Shown: positions 30,008-38,770, numbered from the stretch's first letter. The stretch is 64,000 bases of DNA from Hymenobacter sp. UV11 (GCF_004684095.1 NZ_SRII01000002.1:62001-126000); one strand, 5' to 3'. The notes: generated by a model from the letters alone, not told the origin. Numbers and translations: made by a program.

Positions 30008-31483
30008 ATGCTACCCTCTGTTTCTGCTATTCGCGCGGCGCAGCGCTACGCCAGTCTGCTGGCGCTGCTGAGCCTCGTTTTTACCACTGCCTGCGGGCAA
30101 ACTACTACCCCCACAACTGCCTTGCCGCCGGCTGTAGTAGTCGATTCGGCCACTGGCCGCATCGACATGCCCTGGCTGCGCCAGCGCCTCGATAGCAGCG
30201 CTGCGCTGCGCCGCCACCAGGTGGGCGTGGCCCTGGCCGACGCCACCACCGGCGAGCCGCTGTTTGGCTACAACGAGGCGCGCTACTTCACCCCTGCCAG
30301 CACCATGAAGCTGCTGAGCCTGGCTGGTGGACTAGCGCTGCTCGGCGACTCGCTGCCCAGCCTGCGCTACTTCTCGCGGGGCGACACCTTGTTCTTTCAG
30401 GGCACCGGCGACCCCACTTTTTTGCACGGCGACGTGCCCTCGCGGCGGGCCTACGCTTTTCTGGCCAATCGGCCCGAGAAAGTGCTGGCTTACTGTGATA
30501 TTGCCTGCGTGCCCACCTACGGCCCAAGCTGGTCCTGGGACGATTTTGGCTACTATTTCCAGCCCGAGCGCACGGCGTTTCCGGTGTATGGCAACACGGT
30601 GCGCTTCTACGGGCTGGTGCCGCAAGTGGTGCGCGCCCGGCCGGGCGCGGCAGTGCGGATGCTGCCGCAGCACGTGCGGGTAGTGCCGCGCAGCTTCGCG
30701 CCGCTGACCGAGCGGGCAGGGGAGGATTTTCGCCTCTCGCCCGATCAGGACGACGAGGAGCACGTGTACCGCGCGCCGCTCGAAAATCGCTTTACCTACG
30801 TCCCTACCCCCAAAAAGTGGGTCGATGAGGTGCCCTACCGCACCAGCCGCACGCTGCTGCTGCGCCTGCTCGGCGATACGTTGCGCCGGGCCATTGTGGG
30901 CGTGCCGTGGCGCCCGCGCCCTAACCAAGACGGCGTGGCCACGCTGCGCGGGATGCGCGCCGACTCGCTCTACCGCCGCATGCTGCGCGTGAGCGACAAT
31001 TTCCTGGCCGAGCAGCTGCTGCTCATGGCCAGTACGCAAGTCGGCTACCGCGACTCGCTGAGCGGGCCGCGGGCCATTCGCTTTCTGCTCAAAAACCAGC
31101 TGAAGGGCTTGCCTGACCGGCCCGACTGGGTTGATGGCTCGGGCCTGTCGCGCCTCAACCTGCTCACGCCGCGCACCCTCACGGCGCTGCTGGTGCGGCT
31201 GCACCAACAAGTGCCCGAGCGCCGCCTGCTGAGCCTGCTGGCGGCCGGCGGCGGCCAGGGCACGCTGCGCAAGCGCTACTTCGAGCCCGGCCCGCCCAAG
31301 GTGACGTGGTTTTGGGGTAAAACCGGCACGCTCACCCACACCTGCAACTTGGCGGGCTACGTCCGCTGCAAAAGCGGCCGGCTGGTGGCCGTCACGTTCT
31401 TCAACAACGGCATTCCCGGCGACGACCAGCGCACCCGCAACACCATGCAGTGGATACTAAGCGAGGTACGCACGCGGCTCTAG
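30008..31483 (+). CDS. dacB: D-alanyl-D-alanine carboxypeptidase/endopeptidase (PBP4, peptidase S13)
   Basis: Periplasmic penicillin-binding protein that trims or cuts peptidoglycan cross-links. I prefer the ATG at 30008 over the GTG two codons earlier. A signal peptide of about 30 residues ends near ACGQ and could be read as a lipobox-like TTAC. The three active-site motifs are present: STMK (Ser98, Lys101), SDN in VSDNFLAEQLL, and KTG in FWGKTGTLT. The insertion domain between SxxK and SxN is typical of S13. Length 491 aa is normal. It follows the helical protein by 94 bp, probably as an independent unit. Confidence 0.92.
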   Translation: MLPSVSAIRAAQRYASLLALLSLVFTTACGQTTTPTTALPPAVVVDSATGRIDMPWLRQRLDSSAALRRHQVGVALADATTGEPLFGYNEARYFTPASTMKLLSLAGGLALLGDSLPSLRYFSRGDTLFFQGTGDPTFLHGDVPSRRAYAFLANRPEKVLAYCDIACVPTYGPSWSWDDFGYYFQPERTAFPVYGNTVRFYGLVPQVVRARPGAAVRMLPQHVRVVPRSFAPLTERAGEDFRLSPDQDDEEHVYRAPLENRFTYVPTPKKWVDEVPYRTSRTLLLRLLGDTLRRAIVGVPWRPRPNQDGVATLRGMRADSLYRRMLRVSDNFLAEQLLLMASTQVGYRDSLSGPRAIRFLLKNQLKGLPDRPDWVDGSGLSRLNLLTPRTLTALLVRLHQQVPERRLLSLLAAGGGQGTLRKRYFEPGPPKVTWFWGKTGTLTHTCNLAGYVRCKSGRLVAVTFFNNGIPGDDQRTRNTMQWILSEVRTRL

Positions 31484-31512
31484 GAGGGGGGTAGGGCCGA
31501 GGCTCTGACCAC

Positions 31513-31692
31513 CTAGAGCAATTTCCAGGTTGGTCTACCCGCTCCGGTCCGACGGCGGAGCCGTCCGACCGGTTGTCGGGTGCGCCTTCTGGTCAGGCGT
31601 TCAGTCCTCGTTCCTGCAACAACCGGTCGGACGGCTCCGCCGTCGGACCGGCGCATGTACCCGAACCTACACCGCCTTGGGAACTGCTCTAG
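31513..31692. repeat. 180-bp near-palindromic element in the dacB-FG-GAP gap
   Basis: The ends are reverse complements (CTAGAGCA at 31513-31520 and TGCTCTAG at 31685-31692), with imperfect pairing over the next ~28 nt. Inside is a perfect inverted pair of about 31 nt containing GGTCCGACGGCGGAGCCGTC (31546-31576 and its complement near 31620-31650). Each of these is itself nearly self-complementary. No reading frame is inside. It looks like a small non-autonomous mobile element or a composite repeat. The rest of the 31484-32129 gap, apart from the structure at 31816, has nothing I can identify. Confidence 0.8.
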
Positions 31693-31815
31693 AAGCAGCC
31701 GCGCCCGCGTGTAAGAATGTAGCTTAAGTTCCCTTATGGCAGTGGGAGGGAGGAGGCTCCGCTGGCGTGTAGCTTGCCTGCTCTCTAAGCTGAGGCTTTA
31801 GCGGTAATCAGAACG

Positions 31816-31861
31816 TATCAGATAGCATTTGATTGGGCTAAATGCTATATTTTATCTGATA
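31816..31861. other. Nested inverted repeat upstream of the FG-GAP protein gene
   Basis: Outer pair TATCAGAT / ATCTGATA (31816-31823, 31854-31861) encloses inner pair AGCATTT / AAATGCT (31824-31830, 31840-31846), with a 7-nt insertion ATATTTT on one side. It lies about 270 bp before the coding start. It could be a binding site or an RNA structure; nothing else supports a role. Confidence 0.35.
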
Positions 31862-32129
31862 ATATAAGGCTGAAATACCCAGCAGAAACCACTTCGGAAT
31901 ACTGTAAAATGCATAGTAGTGCGCAAAAAGCGCGATTTCGTAGCGCGTTGGATGCCGAGCGCATTATTTAACCTGGGCTTTACATTCATTCGCATAGTGA
32001 AACTATAAACTGGACGAAAGAGAGGCATCTGGCTGCGCTGCGAAGGGGAAATTTGTAGTGTTATCAGCACTCAACCTTCTTCTGCGCTTCTACTTTATGT
32101 TGCTCTCTACCAAATATTCACCTGCCAAA

Positions 32130-33938
32130 ATGTTCAGGTTTTTAGCTTTCGCTACCGGGGTAGCGCTGCCGCTGGCTACGCTGGCCCAAACCATTACCAA
32201 TTTCACGCCGGCTACGGGTCCGGTCGGCACCTCGATTACCATCACGGGCACCGGTCTTGCCGGGGCAAAGTCGGTGCTGCTCAATGGTCAATCGCTGAAA
32301 CTGGGTATCAATACGGGTGTATCGTTGCAAGTGACGGTACCCGTAGCCGCCAGCACCGGCAAGCTGGTGCTCACTACGGCCACGGGCAACGTGCTATCGG
32401 CCACGCAGTTTGGCGTGACGCGCAGCACCTCGGGCACCACCTTTCCGCAGCAAACCACGAAGGGCGCCTCGTTTAGCTCTATTAAAGTAACTGCTGCCAG
32501 CAATTCGGCCGTGACGGCTGCCTACGGTGCGGTGTACTACTCGACCCCCACCATTGCCGACCTGACTAACACCAACCGCACCGACCTGCTGATTGGCAAT
32601 GCCAACGGCAATGTGGAGTACTGGAAGCAGACCACTGTAAACGGCACGGCTTTTACCAAAATTGGCAACTTGCAGGCAGGTGGCGTAGATATTCGGGTGA
32701 CCAACTTCGCCAAGCCGACCGTGGCCGACATCGACGGCGACGGCTTGCTGGATATGCTGGTAGGCACCGGTAGTGACAAGCACATTGCCCGCTTCGAGCA
32801 AACGGCCGCTGGGGCCACCACGTTTACTTCGCTTGGCAACCTAAAACTGACCTCGGGCGCCGACCTGTTGACGGGTGGCAACTTCCCCCGCCCGGCCATT
32901 ACCGACCTGAACGGTGATGGCAAGCTTGACCTGCTGATTGGCGACTACTCGGGCCTGATGAAGCGCTACGAGGCCAGCGCCGTGAACGCCGCCACCTTTA
33001 CTGCCGACGCCGGCAACGTGCAGGTCGACGGGGTCGATATCAAAGCCGATGGCGCGACCGCGAATGGTACCTCCAAGCCGCTGATTTTTGACATGGATGG
33101 TAATGGGCTGCTGGACATGGTGATGGGCACGCAGCTCGGGGCCATTATCCGCTACGAGCAGTCGGCGCGCTACGCCCTGACGTTCACCAGCAAAGGCAAC
33201 CTGACTACTGACGGCACCACGGCCATCAACATGGGTACCACGGGCAACAACGAGGGTGGCTTCGCGGCGCCCATCATCACCGACATCAACAACGACGGTC
33301 GCCTCGACATGCTGATTGGCGACACCAACGGCTCGATTTACCTCTACACCCAGGCCCAGCAGGCGGCCCTCGTGGCCTCGCCGCTGCCGGTGGTGCTCAC
33401 CGCCTTTACTGGCCAGGCTACCAGCGCCGGCAACCAACTGCGCTGGGCCACGGCCACCGAACAAAACAGCCGCAGCTTCGAAGTAGAGCGCTCGGCCGAT
33501 GGCAACACCTTCGCGCCGCTTGGCAGCATAGCCGCCGCCGGCACCACCACCAGCGCCCGCACCTACCAGTACCTCGACGCCGCCGCCCCGGCCGGCCTCA
33601 GCTACTACCGCCTGCGCCAGGTAGACCTCGACGGCACCGTGGCCTACTCGCCCGTGGTGGTGCTCACCGCCACCCGCCTTGCCGTGGCGGCCCAGGCCCT
33701 GGCCTACCCCTCGCCTTTTGCCGAAACGCTGAGCGTAGCCCTGCCCGGTGCCGAGGCTAGCCAGCCGGCTACCATCGCCCTGCTCACCCTCGATGGCCGC
33801 ACCGTGTACAGCCGCGCCGTGGAGCTGGGCGCTACCCCCCAGGCGCTGGCCGAACTGCCTGCCCTGGCCCCCGGCCTCTACCTGCTGCGCACCACTACCG
33901 CCGCTGGCACCACCACCCAGCGCCTCAGCCACAACTAA
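32130..33938 (+). CDS. T9SS-secreted protein with TIG domain and FG-GAP/VCBS repeats
   Basis: Secreted or surface protein of unknown target. I place the start at ATG 32130, giving signal peptide MFRFLAFATGVALPLATLAQ; an ATG at 32097 and a GTG at 32058 are also in frame. Residues about 22-100 form an IPT/TIG Ig-like domain (TNFTPATGPVGTSITITGTGL). Residues about 130-410 hold five FG-GAP/VCBS-type repeats with calcium-binding-like DIDGDGLLDMLVG, DLNGDGKLDLLIG and DINNDGRLDMLIG. The rest includes a fibronectin-like segment (VVLTAFTGQATSAGNQLRWATATEQNS) and a type IX sorting tail (YPSPFAETLSVAL ... GLYLLRTT). Confidence 0.87.
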   Translation: MFRFLAFATGVALPLATLAQTITNFTPATGPVGTSITITGTGLAGAKSVLLNGQSLKLGINTGVSLQVTVPVAASTGKLVLTTATGNVLSATQFGVTRSTSGTTFPQQTTKGASFSSIKVTAASNSAVTAAYGAVYYSTPTIADLTNTNRTDLLIGNANGNVEYWKQTTVNGTAFTKIGNLQAGGVDIRVTNFAKPTVADIDGDGLLDMLVGTGSDKHIARFEQTAAGATTFTSLGNLKLTSGADLLTGGNFPRPAITDLNGDGKLDLLIGDYSGLMKRYEASAVNAATFTADAGNVQVDGVDIKADGATANGTSKPLIFDMDGNGLLDMVMGTQLGAIIRYEQSARYALTFTSKGNLTTDGTTAINMGTTGNNEGGFAAPIITDINNDGRLDMLIGDTNGSIYLYTQAQQAALVASPLPVVLTAFTGQATSAGNQLRWATATEQNSRSFEVERSADGNTFAPLGSIAAAGTTTSARTYQYLDAAAPAGLSYYRLRQVDLDGTVAYSPVVVLTATRLAVAAQALAYPSPFAETLSVALPGAEASQPATIALLTLDGRTVYSRAVELGATPQALAELPALAPGLYLLRTTTAAGTTTQRLSHN

Positions 33939-33985
33939 TTAACAGTACCCGCTCTCCGCTTTCTATCAGCTTATCTAGCTAAACA

Positions 33986-34019
33986 AAAGGCCGACTCGCA
34001 GTGCAGCGGGCCGGCCTTT
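33986..34019 (+). terminator. Terminator-like hairpin after the FG-GAP gene
   Basis: 8-bp stem AAAGGCCG / CGGCCTTT (33986-33993, 34012-34019) with an 18-nt partly paired loop and a weak T-run. It lies 47 bp after the stop. Confidence 0.6.
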
Positions 34020-34164
34020 GAGCGTGGGGTAGGGCGATGAATCCGTTTTCTATCCGGGGTGCTTTACGACGCGCAGAGCCTGCGTACTGCCTGGGCCGCG
34101 CCGCGAGGCCGTGCTAAGCGCCTGCTTCTACCTTTGCAGTTCCTCCCACATTAGCCGAGCTGCT

Positions 34165-34527
34165 ATGCCTACCCCCCGCCCGCGCCAGCTGCGCCGCGAC
34201 AAAACCCTTTTTTCCCTAGCCATGAACACCATTCGGCTGCACCTGGAAGAAGACGACCGCCTGGCTCAGCAGCCGCAGCTGCGCGAAGCTCCGGACGCCG
34301 ACCTGCTGCTCATTCAGCAGAGCATCGACCAGTGGGTGGGCCTGGCCACCGGCTACGTGATGCGCAAGTTTCGGTGCCCGGCCGCGCAGAGCATGGAATT
34401 GCTAGGCGAGCTGCTGGCCGACCTGAAAAGCGGTATCCCCGTGTCTGAGCTGCGGCAAGTGCCTTATCAGCACGCACTGAGTCTGCCGCCTGAGCTGGCC
34501 GCCAGTCAGTCGCCAGTGGCCGACTAG
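34165..34527 (+). CDS. Hypothetical protein, small and charged
   Basis: No family recognised. About 120 aa from ATG 34165, a basic N-terminus (PTPRPRQLRRDK) followed by helical, acidic stretches (HLEEDDRL, SMELLGELLADLKSGIPVSELRQVP). An internal ATG at 34222 (MNTIRLHLEED) or an upstream one at 34111 are alternative starts. No signal or membrane segment. The end overlaps the convergent PIN toxin gene: both stop codons share the palindrome CTAG (34524-34527). Codon usage fits the neighbours, which supports a real gene. Confidence 0.5.
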   Translation: MPTPRPRQLRRDKTLFSLAMNTIRLHLEEDDRLAQQPQLREAPDADLLLIQQSIDQWVGLATGYVMRKFRCPAAQSMELLGELLADLKSGIPVSELRQVPYQHALSLPPELAASQSPVAD

Positions 34528-34946
34528 CGCCCTACCCGTGCCAACGCCTCCGGGGGTGTCAGCACGGGTAGGGCGCCACTTGCGAAACCCTTTGGGTCGC
34601 GAGTGACGATGGCCTCGATGACTGGCTCTTCGGCCAGGACGGCAAAATATTGCAGCGCGTCTTCAAAATCAGTGAAGGAAGAACGCAAGGCATCGTTGAC
34701 GTTACGCGAGTCAACCGCAATGATTGTCACGATGTCAGCGATTTCAATAAGCAAATCCTGCGCTTGGGAAGACCCAACTACCTTGCGGAGGACGTAATGG
34801 GCTTGGCTAAAAGATAGACTGCTGCAATAGAGCCCGATGGTGCGGTCCTCCGCCAGTTGGAATAATTCTGCGGCAGCAAATGCAAAAGGAGCACGGTGCA
34901 TTAAAAAATCCAGCAGCACATTCGTGTCTACAAAAAAATGCCTCAT
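34524..34946 (-). CDS. PIN-domain toxin (VapC-like) of a type II toxin-antitoxin pair
   Basis: Predicted Mg-dependent ribonuclease. The N-terminus MRHFFVDTNVLLDFLMHR has the first catalytic Asp (D7). The acidic FTDFEDALQY near residue 95 and VTRDPKGF near 115 give the other acidic residues. Length 140 aa is typical. Its start overlaps the stop of the upstream antitoxin gene by 4 bp (ATGA type), the usual arrangement of such pairs. The RNA target is unknown. Confidence 0.87.
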   Translation of the reverse strand: MRHFFVDTNVLLDFLMHRAPFAFAAAELFQLAEDRTIGLYCSSLSFSQAHYVLRKVVGSSQAQDLLIEIADIVTIIAVDSRNVNDALRSSFTDFEDALQYFAVLAEEPVIEAIVTRDPKGFASGALPVLTPPEALARVGR

Positions 34947-35206
34947 ATCCCGTAACGCTCCCGCATTGCCTCATCCAACACTTTCTTATAGTCAAAATCA
35001 GCGGGCACCTTCACTGCGCCAAACAGGCGCTGAATGCGGGGCGATAAAGGCCGCGCCGGTTGGTCGGCCGGCGCATCGGTAGCCGGCTGCATAGCTTCTG
35101 CCAGCAGCTGCGCTACCCAGGCGTTCAATTCCTGCCCATTCCGGCGGGCGTACTCCTGGGCGGCCTGCAACAAGTTGTCGTCGAGCGTGATAGTGAGCTG
35201 GGACAT
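34943..35206 (-). CDS. DUF6364-like antitoxin (ribbon-helix-helix type)
   Basis: Partner of the PIN toxin. 87 aa starting MSQLTITLDDNLLQAAQEYARRNG: a short beta strand followed by two helices, as in ribbon-helix-helix DNA-binding antitoxins and DUF6364 proteins. The C-terminal half (RIQRLFGAVKVPADFDYKKVLDEAM) is probably the toxin-binding tail. It precedes the toxin with a 4-bp overlap. Autoregulation is likely from the family; I see no clear operator. Confidence 0.8.
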   Translation of the reverse strand: MSQLTITLDDNLLQAAQEYARRNGQELNAWVAQLLAEAMQPATDAPADQPARPLSPRIQRLFGAVKVPADFDYKKVLDEAMRERYGI

Positions 35207-35269
35207 GGCAGTAAGTTAAATGACAACAGGAAGATAACGACCAGCGCCGCCCAAGAGTTTGCCCCGCGG

Positions 35270-37171
35270 CTAGTACAGCACCCGAAACTTGATGGTGTGC
35301 TCGACCTCGCGCAGGGCCTGAATCACGTCCTGGTCGTATTCGCGGTTGATGTCCGTAATCACGTAGCCGATGTGCTCGTTGGTTTTGAGGTACTGGCCCA
35401 GGATGTTGACGTGGTGCGTGGCCAGCACGTTGTTGATGTTGGCCAGCACGCCGGGCACGTTGGCGTGGATGTGAATGAGGCGGTGCGCCTGCTGCACCGG
35501 CAGCTGAATGTTGGGGAAGTTGACGCTCTGCTGCGTGTTGCCGGTGTTGATGTACTCCATAATGCGCTCGGGCACAAACTCGGCGATGTTGCGCTGAGCC
35601 TCGGCCGTGCTACCCCCGATGTGGGGGGTAAGGAGCACGTTGGGCAGGCCACGCAGCTCGCTCTCGAAGCTCTCGGCGTTGGTTTTGGGCTCGTGGGGAA
35701 ACACGTCGATGGCCGCGCCGCCGAGCTGGCCGCTGCGCAGGGCGGCGGCCAGGGCGGGCACGTCTACCACGTGGCCGCGGGCGTTGTTGATAAACAGCGC
35801 GCCGGGCTTCATCAAGGCAAATTCCTTGGCGCCGAAGAAGTCCTGGTTTTCGGGGCGGCCGTCGATGTGCAGCGTCACGATGTCGGCCAGGGGTAGCATC
35901 TCCTCCAGGGTCTTAACCTTCACCGCGTTGCCGAGCTGGAGCTTTTCAGCCATGTCGTAGTAAATGACCTTTAGGCCCACGGCCTCGGCCACCACCGAGA
36001 GCTGCGCCCCGATGTTGCCGTAGCCAATGATACCCAGCGTCTTGCCCCGAATCTCGAACGAGCCGTTCGACGACTTGTCCCACTCGCCGGCGTGCATCTT
36101 GGGGTTTTTCTCCGGAATGCGGCGGGCCAGCATAATCAGCTCGGCCAGCGTCAGCTCCACCACCGAGCGGGTATTGCTGAAGGGCGCGTTGAACACGGCT
36201 ACCCCCTTTTTCATGGCCGCCGGCAGGTCAATCTGGTTGGTGCCGATGCAGAAGGCGCCGATGCCGATGAGGCGGTTGGCCGCGTCGAGCACGCGCTGGG
36301 TCACGTGCGTTTTCGACCGGATGCCGAGGATGCTCACGCCTTCGATGCGGGCCACTAGCTCGTCTTCGTCGAGGGCACCTTTCACTTGCTCCACCTGGTA
36401 GCCTTCCTGGCGGAAGAGCTCGGCGGCGCGGGCGTCGGGGTTTTCCAGCAGCAGCACCTTGATGCGGTTCTTGGGATACGAAAGAGTCATCGGTAATTTC
36501 AGTTGGTATAAAAACTCGTCAAAAGTGGGCAGCACCTCATCGGCGTGGGCTACCACGCTGGGGCGGCTCACGTTTTCGGTGTAGGCGTAGAAGCGGTGGG
36601 CCAGGCCGGCTTCCCGAATCTGGTAGTCGGTGTAGCCGTCGCCGAGCACGTACACTGGCCCGTCGAGGTCGAGCAGCACGAGCTGGCGAATCTTGCCGCC
36701 GTCGCGGCTCAGCACGTTCTGCGGGTCGCAGCCCGTGATGTTGCCCTCGGCATCGTAGGTGAACGTATTGGCCAGCACGTGGCTGGCCGGAATGCCAAAC
36801 TCGGCCACTACCGGCTCAATAAACTCCCGAAAGCCGCTGCTCACCACGTAGATGCGGTCGGCAAAGCGCCGGAAGAAGTCGCCGTTGCGCCGGATGCTGG
36901 CGCTCACCTTGGTTTGCAGGTGCGCCACCAGCGGGGCCAGGTGCCGCCGGTTGGCCCCCAGCAGCGCCAGCCGCTGGCGCAGCGACTCCTGAAAGCCGAT
37001 TTCGCCGGCCATGCCGCGGTCGGTGAGGGCCTTGATTTGGGCCACGCGCGCGGCCCGGTCGGGCTGGCCTTGCAAGGCAATGTCGGCCAGCTCATCAAGC
37101 CCTTCGACTTGCGTAAACGTGGAGTCGAAGTCGAAAACGAGGTAGGGGAGGAGCGGGGCAGCGTCGGGCAT
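35270..37171 (-). CDS. Bifunctional phosphoserine phosphatase-like (HAD) / D-3-phosphoglycerate dehydrogenase fusion
   Basis: Joins the first and last enzymes of serine synthesis in one 633-aa chain. Residues about 1-225 are a HAD phosphatase with nucleophile motif FDFDSTFTQVEG (DxDxT), SSGFREF, Lys in GGKIRQLVL and LGDGYTD. A short linker leads to a SerA-type dehydrogenase (about 240-545) with SKTHV, the Rossmann motif GIIGYGNIGAQ, NNARG and LTPHIGGST. Residues about 555-633 form an ACT domain (HANVPGVLANINNVLATHHV), a likely serine sensor. All key motifs look intact. The gene is monocistronic here. Phosphatase activity on phosphoserine is inferred from the fusion and motif. Confidence 0.88.
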   Translation of the reverse strand: MPDAAPLLPYLVFDFDSTFTQVEGLDELADIALQGQPDRAARVAQIKALTDRGMAGEIGFQESLRQRLALLGANRRHLAPLVAHLQTKVSASIRRNGDFFRRFADRIYVVSSGFREFIEPVVAEFGIPASHVLANTFTYDAEGNITGCDPQNVLSRDGGKIRQLVLLDLDGPVYVLGDGYTDYQIREAGLAHRFYAYTENVSRPSVVAHADEVLPTFDEFLYQLKLPMTLSYPKNRIKVLLLENPDARAAELFRQEGYQVEQVKGALDEDELVARIEGVSILGIRSKTHVTQRVLDAANRLIGIGAFCIGTNQIDLPAAMKKGVAVFNAPFSNTRSVVELTLAELIMLARRIPEKNPKMHAGEWDKSSNGSFEIRGKTLGIIGYGNIGAQLSVVAEAVGLKVIYYDMAEKLQLGNAVKVKTLEEMLPLADIVTLHIDGRPENQDFFGAKEFALMKPGALFINNARGHVVDVPALAAALRSGQLGGAAIDVFPHEPKTNAESFESELRGLPNVLLTPHIGGSTAEAQRNIAEFVPERIMEYINTGNTQQSVNFPNIQLPVQQAHRLIHIHANVPGVLANINNVLATHHVNILGQYLKTNEHIGYVITDINREYDQDVIQALREVEHTIKFRVLY

Positions 37172-37228
37172 GGGCGCAAAGATGCGGCCGCTAGTATCTT
37201 GCCCAGGTACTTAACTGCCAATTAATTT

Positions 37229-37858
37229 ATGAAAACCGGCTTGCTGCTACTCGTTGCGCTGCTTGGCGGGGGTAGGGCCGGCGCCCCGCCCGCCGTGCGC
37301 GTCACGTTCAGCCCGCTAACGAAAGCAGCGTACCTGGCGGCGGCAAAAAGCTGCGTCGAAACCAAGCCGCGCGTTACGTTTCCGCTTAAAAAGCAGCACG
37401 GGCGCATTGTCATTCCAACCGCAAAAGGACAGAAGGTTTTTCGCGACAGCAACTTGGAGGAAGATAATCCTGATTGGGAAAAGTATGAGTACGAGGGTTA
37501 TTTACCGCAGGCGGGAGTGCATTTGATTTTTCATCGTCACTATGAGTGGTCGCGCATGATAGTGCTTAGCCAAAGTGGCCAGCAGTTAGTGTTTCAGGAT
37601 AAGCCAGAATTTTCGCTAGACCTCACCAGCTATGTGGCTATTTCGGCAGGGCTGGAATATTGGGCAAATTCTAATTATATCCGGTTGTTCCACTTAAAGA
37701 ATGGCACCTGGCGAGAGGTCTGGTCTTTAGAACCCAAAACTTGGGAGCCCTCTCAAGTATGCTGGACCTCAAATAATTCGCTCCTGCTGATTAAGAAGAT
37801 GTGGGGTGGTAAGAGCCCAGGTAACACTTTCAAGTACGCCCGGCTGACACTTCAATAA
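37229..37858 (+). CDS. Hypothetical exported protein
   Basis: No recognised family. 209 aa with an N-terminal signal (MKTGLLLLVALLGGGRAGA) and a mature part rich in aromatic and beta-strand residues (WEKYEYEGYLP, HLIFHRHYEWSRMIVLSQ, YIRLFHLKNGTWREVW). Codon use becomes more AT-rich in the second half than in the neighbouring genes, which may point to a horizontally acquired or fast-evolving gene. It is divergent from the serine biosynthesis fusion, 57 bp away. Confidence 0.55.
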   Translation: MKTGLLLLVALLGGGRAGAPPAVRVTFSPLTKAAYLAAAKSCVETKPRVTFPLKKQHGRIVIPTAKGQKVFRDSNLEEDNPDWEKYEYEGYLPQAGVHLIFHRHYEWSRMIVLSQSGQQLVFQDKPEFSLDLTSYVAISAGLEYWANSNYIRLFHLKNGTWREVWSLEPKTWEPSQVCWTSNNSLLLIKKMWGGKSPGNTFKYARLTLQ

Positions 37859-37941
37859 GCAGCATTCAGCCACGGTGCGCCCCCAGAGCCTGCCCAGGCG
37901 TTAAGGATGGGCAGGATTTTTTTATCCGTCAAGAAACAATG

Positions 37942-37968
37942 TTGATACATTAGATGTATGTACATTTG
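37942..37968 (+). promoter_or_regulatory. Putative promoter with overlapping palindrome upstream of the azoreductase gene
   Basis: TACATTTG at 37961-37968 fits the Bacteroidota -7 consensus TAnnTTTG, with TTG at 37942-37944 as a possible -33 (spacer 16, slightly short). Between them lies a perfect inverted repeat ATACAT-TAG-ATGTAT (37945-37959), a plausible repressor site. The GTG start follows 67 bp later. Confidence 0.5.
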
Positions 37969-38035
37969 AAGCGCGGTTAGCCCCGCGCCTGACCTTGTAC
38001 CTACTGGCTCTTGGGCCACAACCATTGTCTTTCTC

Positions 38036-38656
38036 GTGAATATCCTCAACATCATTTCCAGCCCGCGCAAAGGGGCTTCGGCCAGCATTCAACTCGCCAA
38101 CGGCATCATCGAAAAACTGCAGGCCGCCAATCCTGGCAGCAATGTCGTGGTGCACGACCTGGCTACCCACCCCTTCCCGCACCTGGAGGAGGCTACGTTG
38201 CAATCGTTTTTCACGCCCGCTGAAGGCCGCTCGCCCGAGCATGCTGCTGCCGTGAAGCACTCCGACGACGCCATCCAGGAAATCAAGGATGCCGACGTTA
38301 TCGTGATTGGCGCGCCGCTCTACAACTTCGGTATTCCCTCCACGCTGAAGGCCTGGGTTGACCACATTGCCCGCGCCGGCGTCACGTTCAAGTACGTCGA
38401 TGGTGCTCCCCAGGGCCTCATTACCGGCAAGAAAGTGTACGTGGCTATGGCCAGCGGCGGTATCTATTCCGAGGGCCCGGCGGCCGGCTACGACTTCGTA
38501 GCGCCCTACCTGAAAGCCGTGCTTGGCTTCCTGGGCATGACCGACGTAACCGTGGCCCGCGCTGAAGGCCTGTCCATTCCCGGCGTGCAGGATACGGCCG
38601 TGCAGAAAGGCCTAGACAGCGTGACGATTACCGCTAAAGAAGCTGTTATGGCTTAA
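38036..38656 (+). CDS. FMN-dependent NADH-azoreductase-like flavoprotein (flavodoxin fold)
   Basis: Probable NAD(P)H-dependent quinone/azo reductase. GTG start, then NILNIISSPRKGASASIQLANGI: the FMN phosphate loop SSPRKGAS. PLYNFGIPSTLKAWVDHIARAGVTFKY is the family signature for FMN ring binding, and ASGGIYSEGPAAGYDFVAPYLKAVLGFLGM follows. Length 206 aa matches AzoR. Physiological substrate is probably a quinone or electrophile. The palindrome overlapping its promoter suggests control by an HxlR- or MarR-type regulator, not encoded nearby. Confidence 0.88.
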   Translation: MNILNIISSPRKGASASIQLANGIIEKLQAANPGSNVVVHDLATHPFPHLEEATLQSFFTPAEGRSPEHAAAVKHSDDAIQEIKDADVIVIGAPLYNFGIPSTLKAWVDHIARAGVTFKYVDGAPQGLITGKKVYVAMASGGIYSEGPAAGYDFVAPYLKAVLGFLGMTDVTVARAEGLSIPGVQDTAVQKGLDSVTITAKEAVMA

Positions 38657-38681
38657 TTAACAGGTAGTTATTAAAAAACTT

Positions 38682-38766
38682 GTAGCGCAAACTTTGTAGT
38701 TCGCGTCCCCGCGCCATCAGGTTGATTCGACTGGCGCGGGGACGCGAACTACAAAGTTCGCGCTAC
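38682..38766. repeat. GTAG-footed inverted repeat between the azoreductase and SDR genes
   Basis: Arms of about 35 nt (38682-38716 and 38732-38766) are reverse complements with one mismatch. Each begins GTAG then a hairpin of the type CGCGAAC-TTTGTA-GTTCGCG. It is in the gap of convergent genes, so it may also serve as a two-way terminator. It is related to the ends of 19205-19309 and 62830-62963. Confidence 0.87.
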
Positions 38767-38770
38767 TGTG

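Noticed and set aside
32841..33932. 363-codon open frame opposite the FG-GAP protein
   Set aside because: Gly/Ala/Val-rich shadow of a repeat protein; the plus-strand frame has a signal peptide, domains and a sorting tail.
34943..35206. Treating the DUF6364-like ORF as an unrelated hypothetical
   Set aside because: Its 4-bp overlap with the PIN gene and ribbon-helix-helix-like start make the antitoxin reading much more likely.
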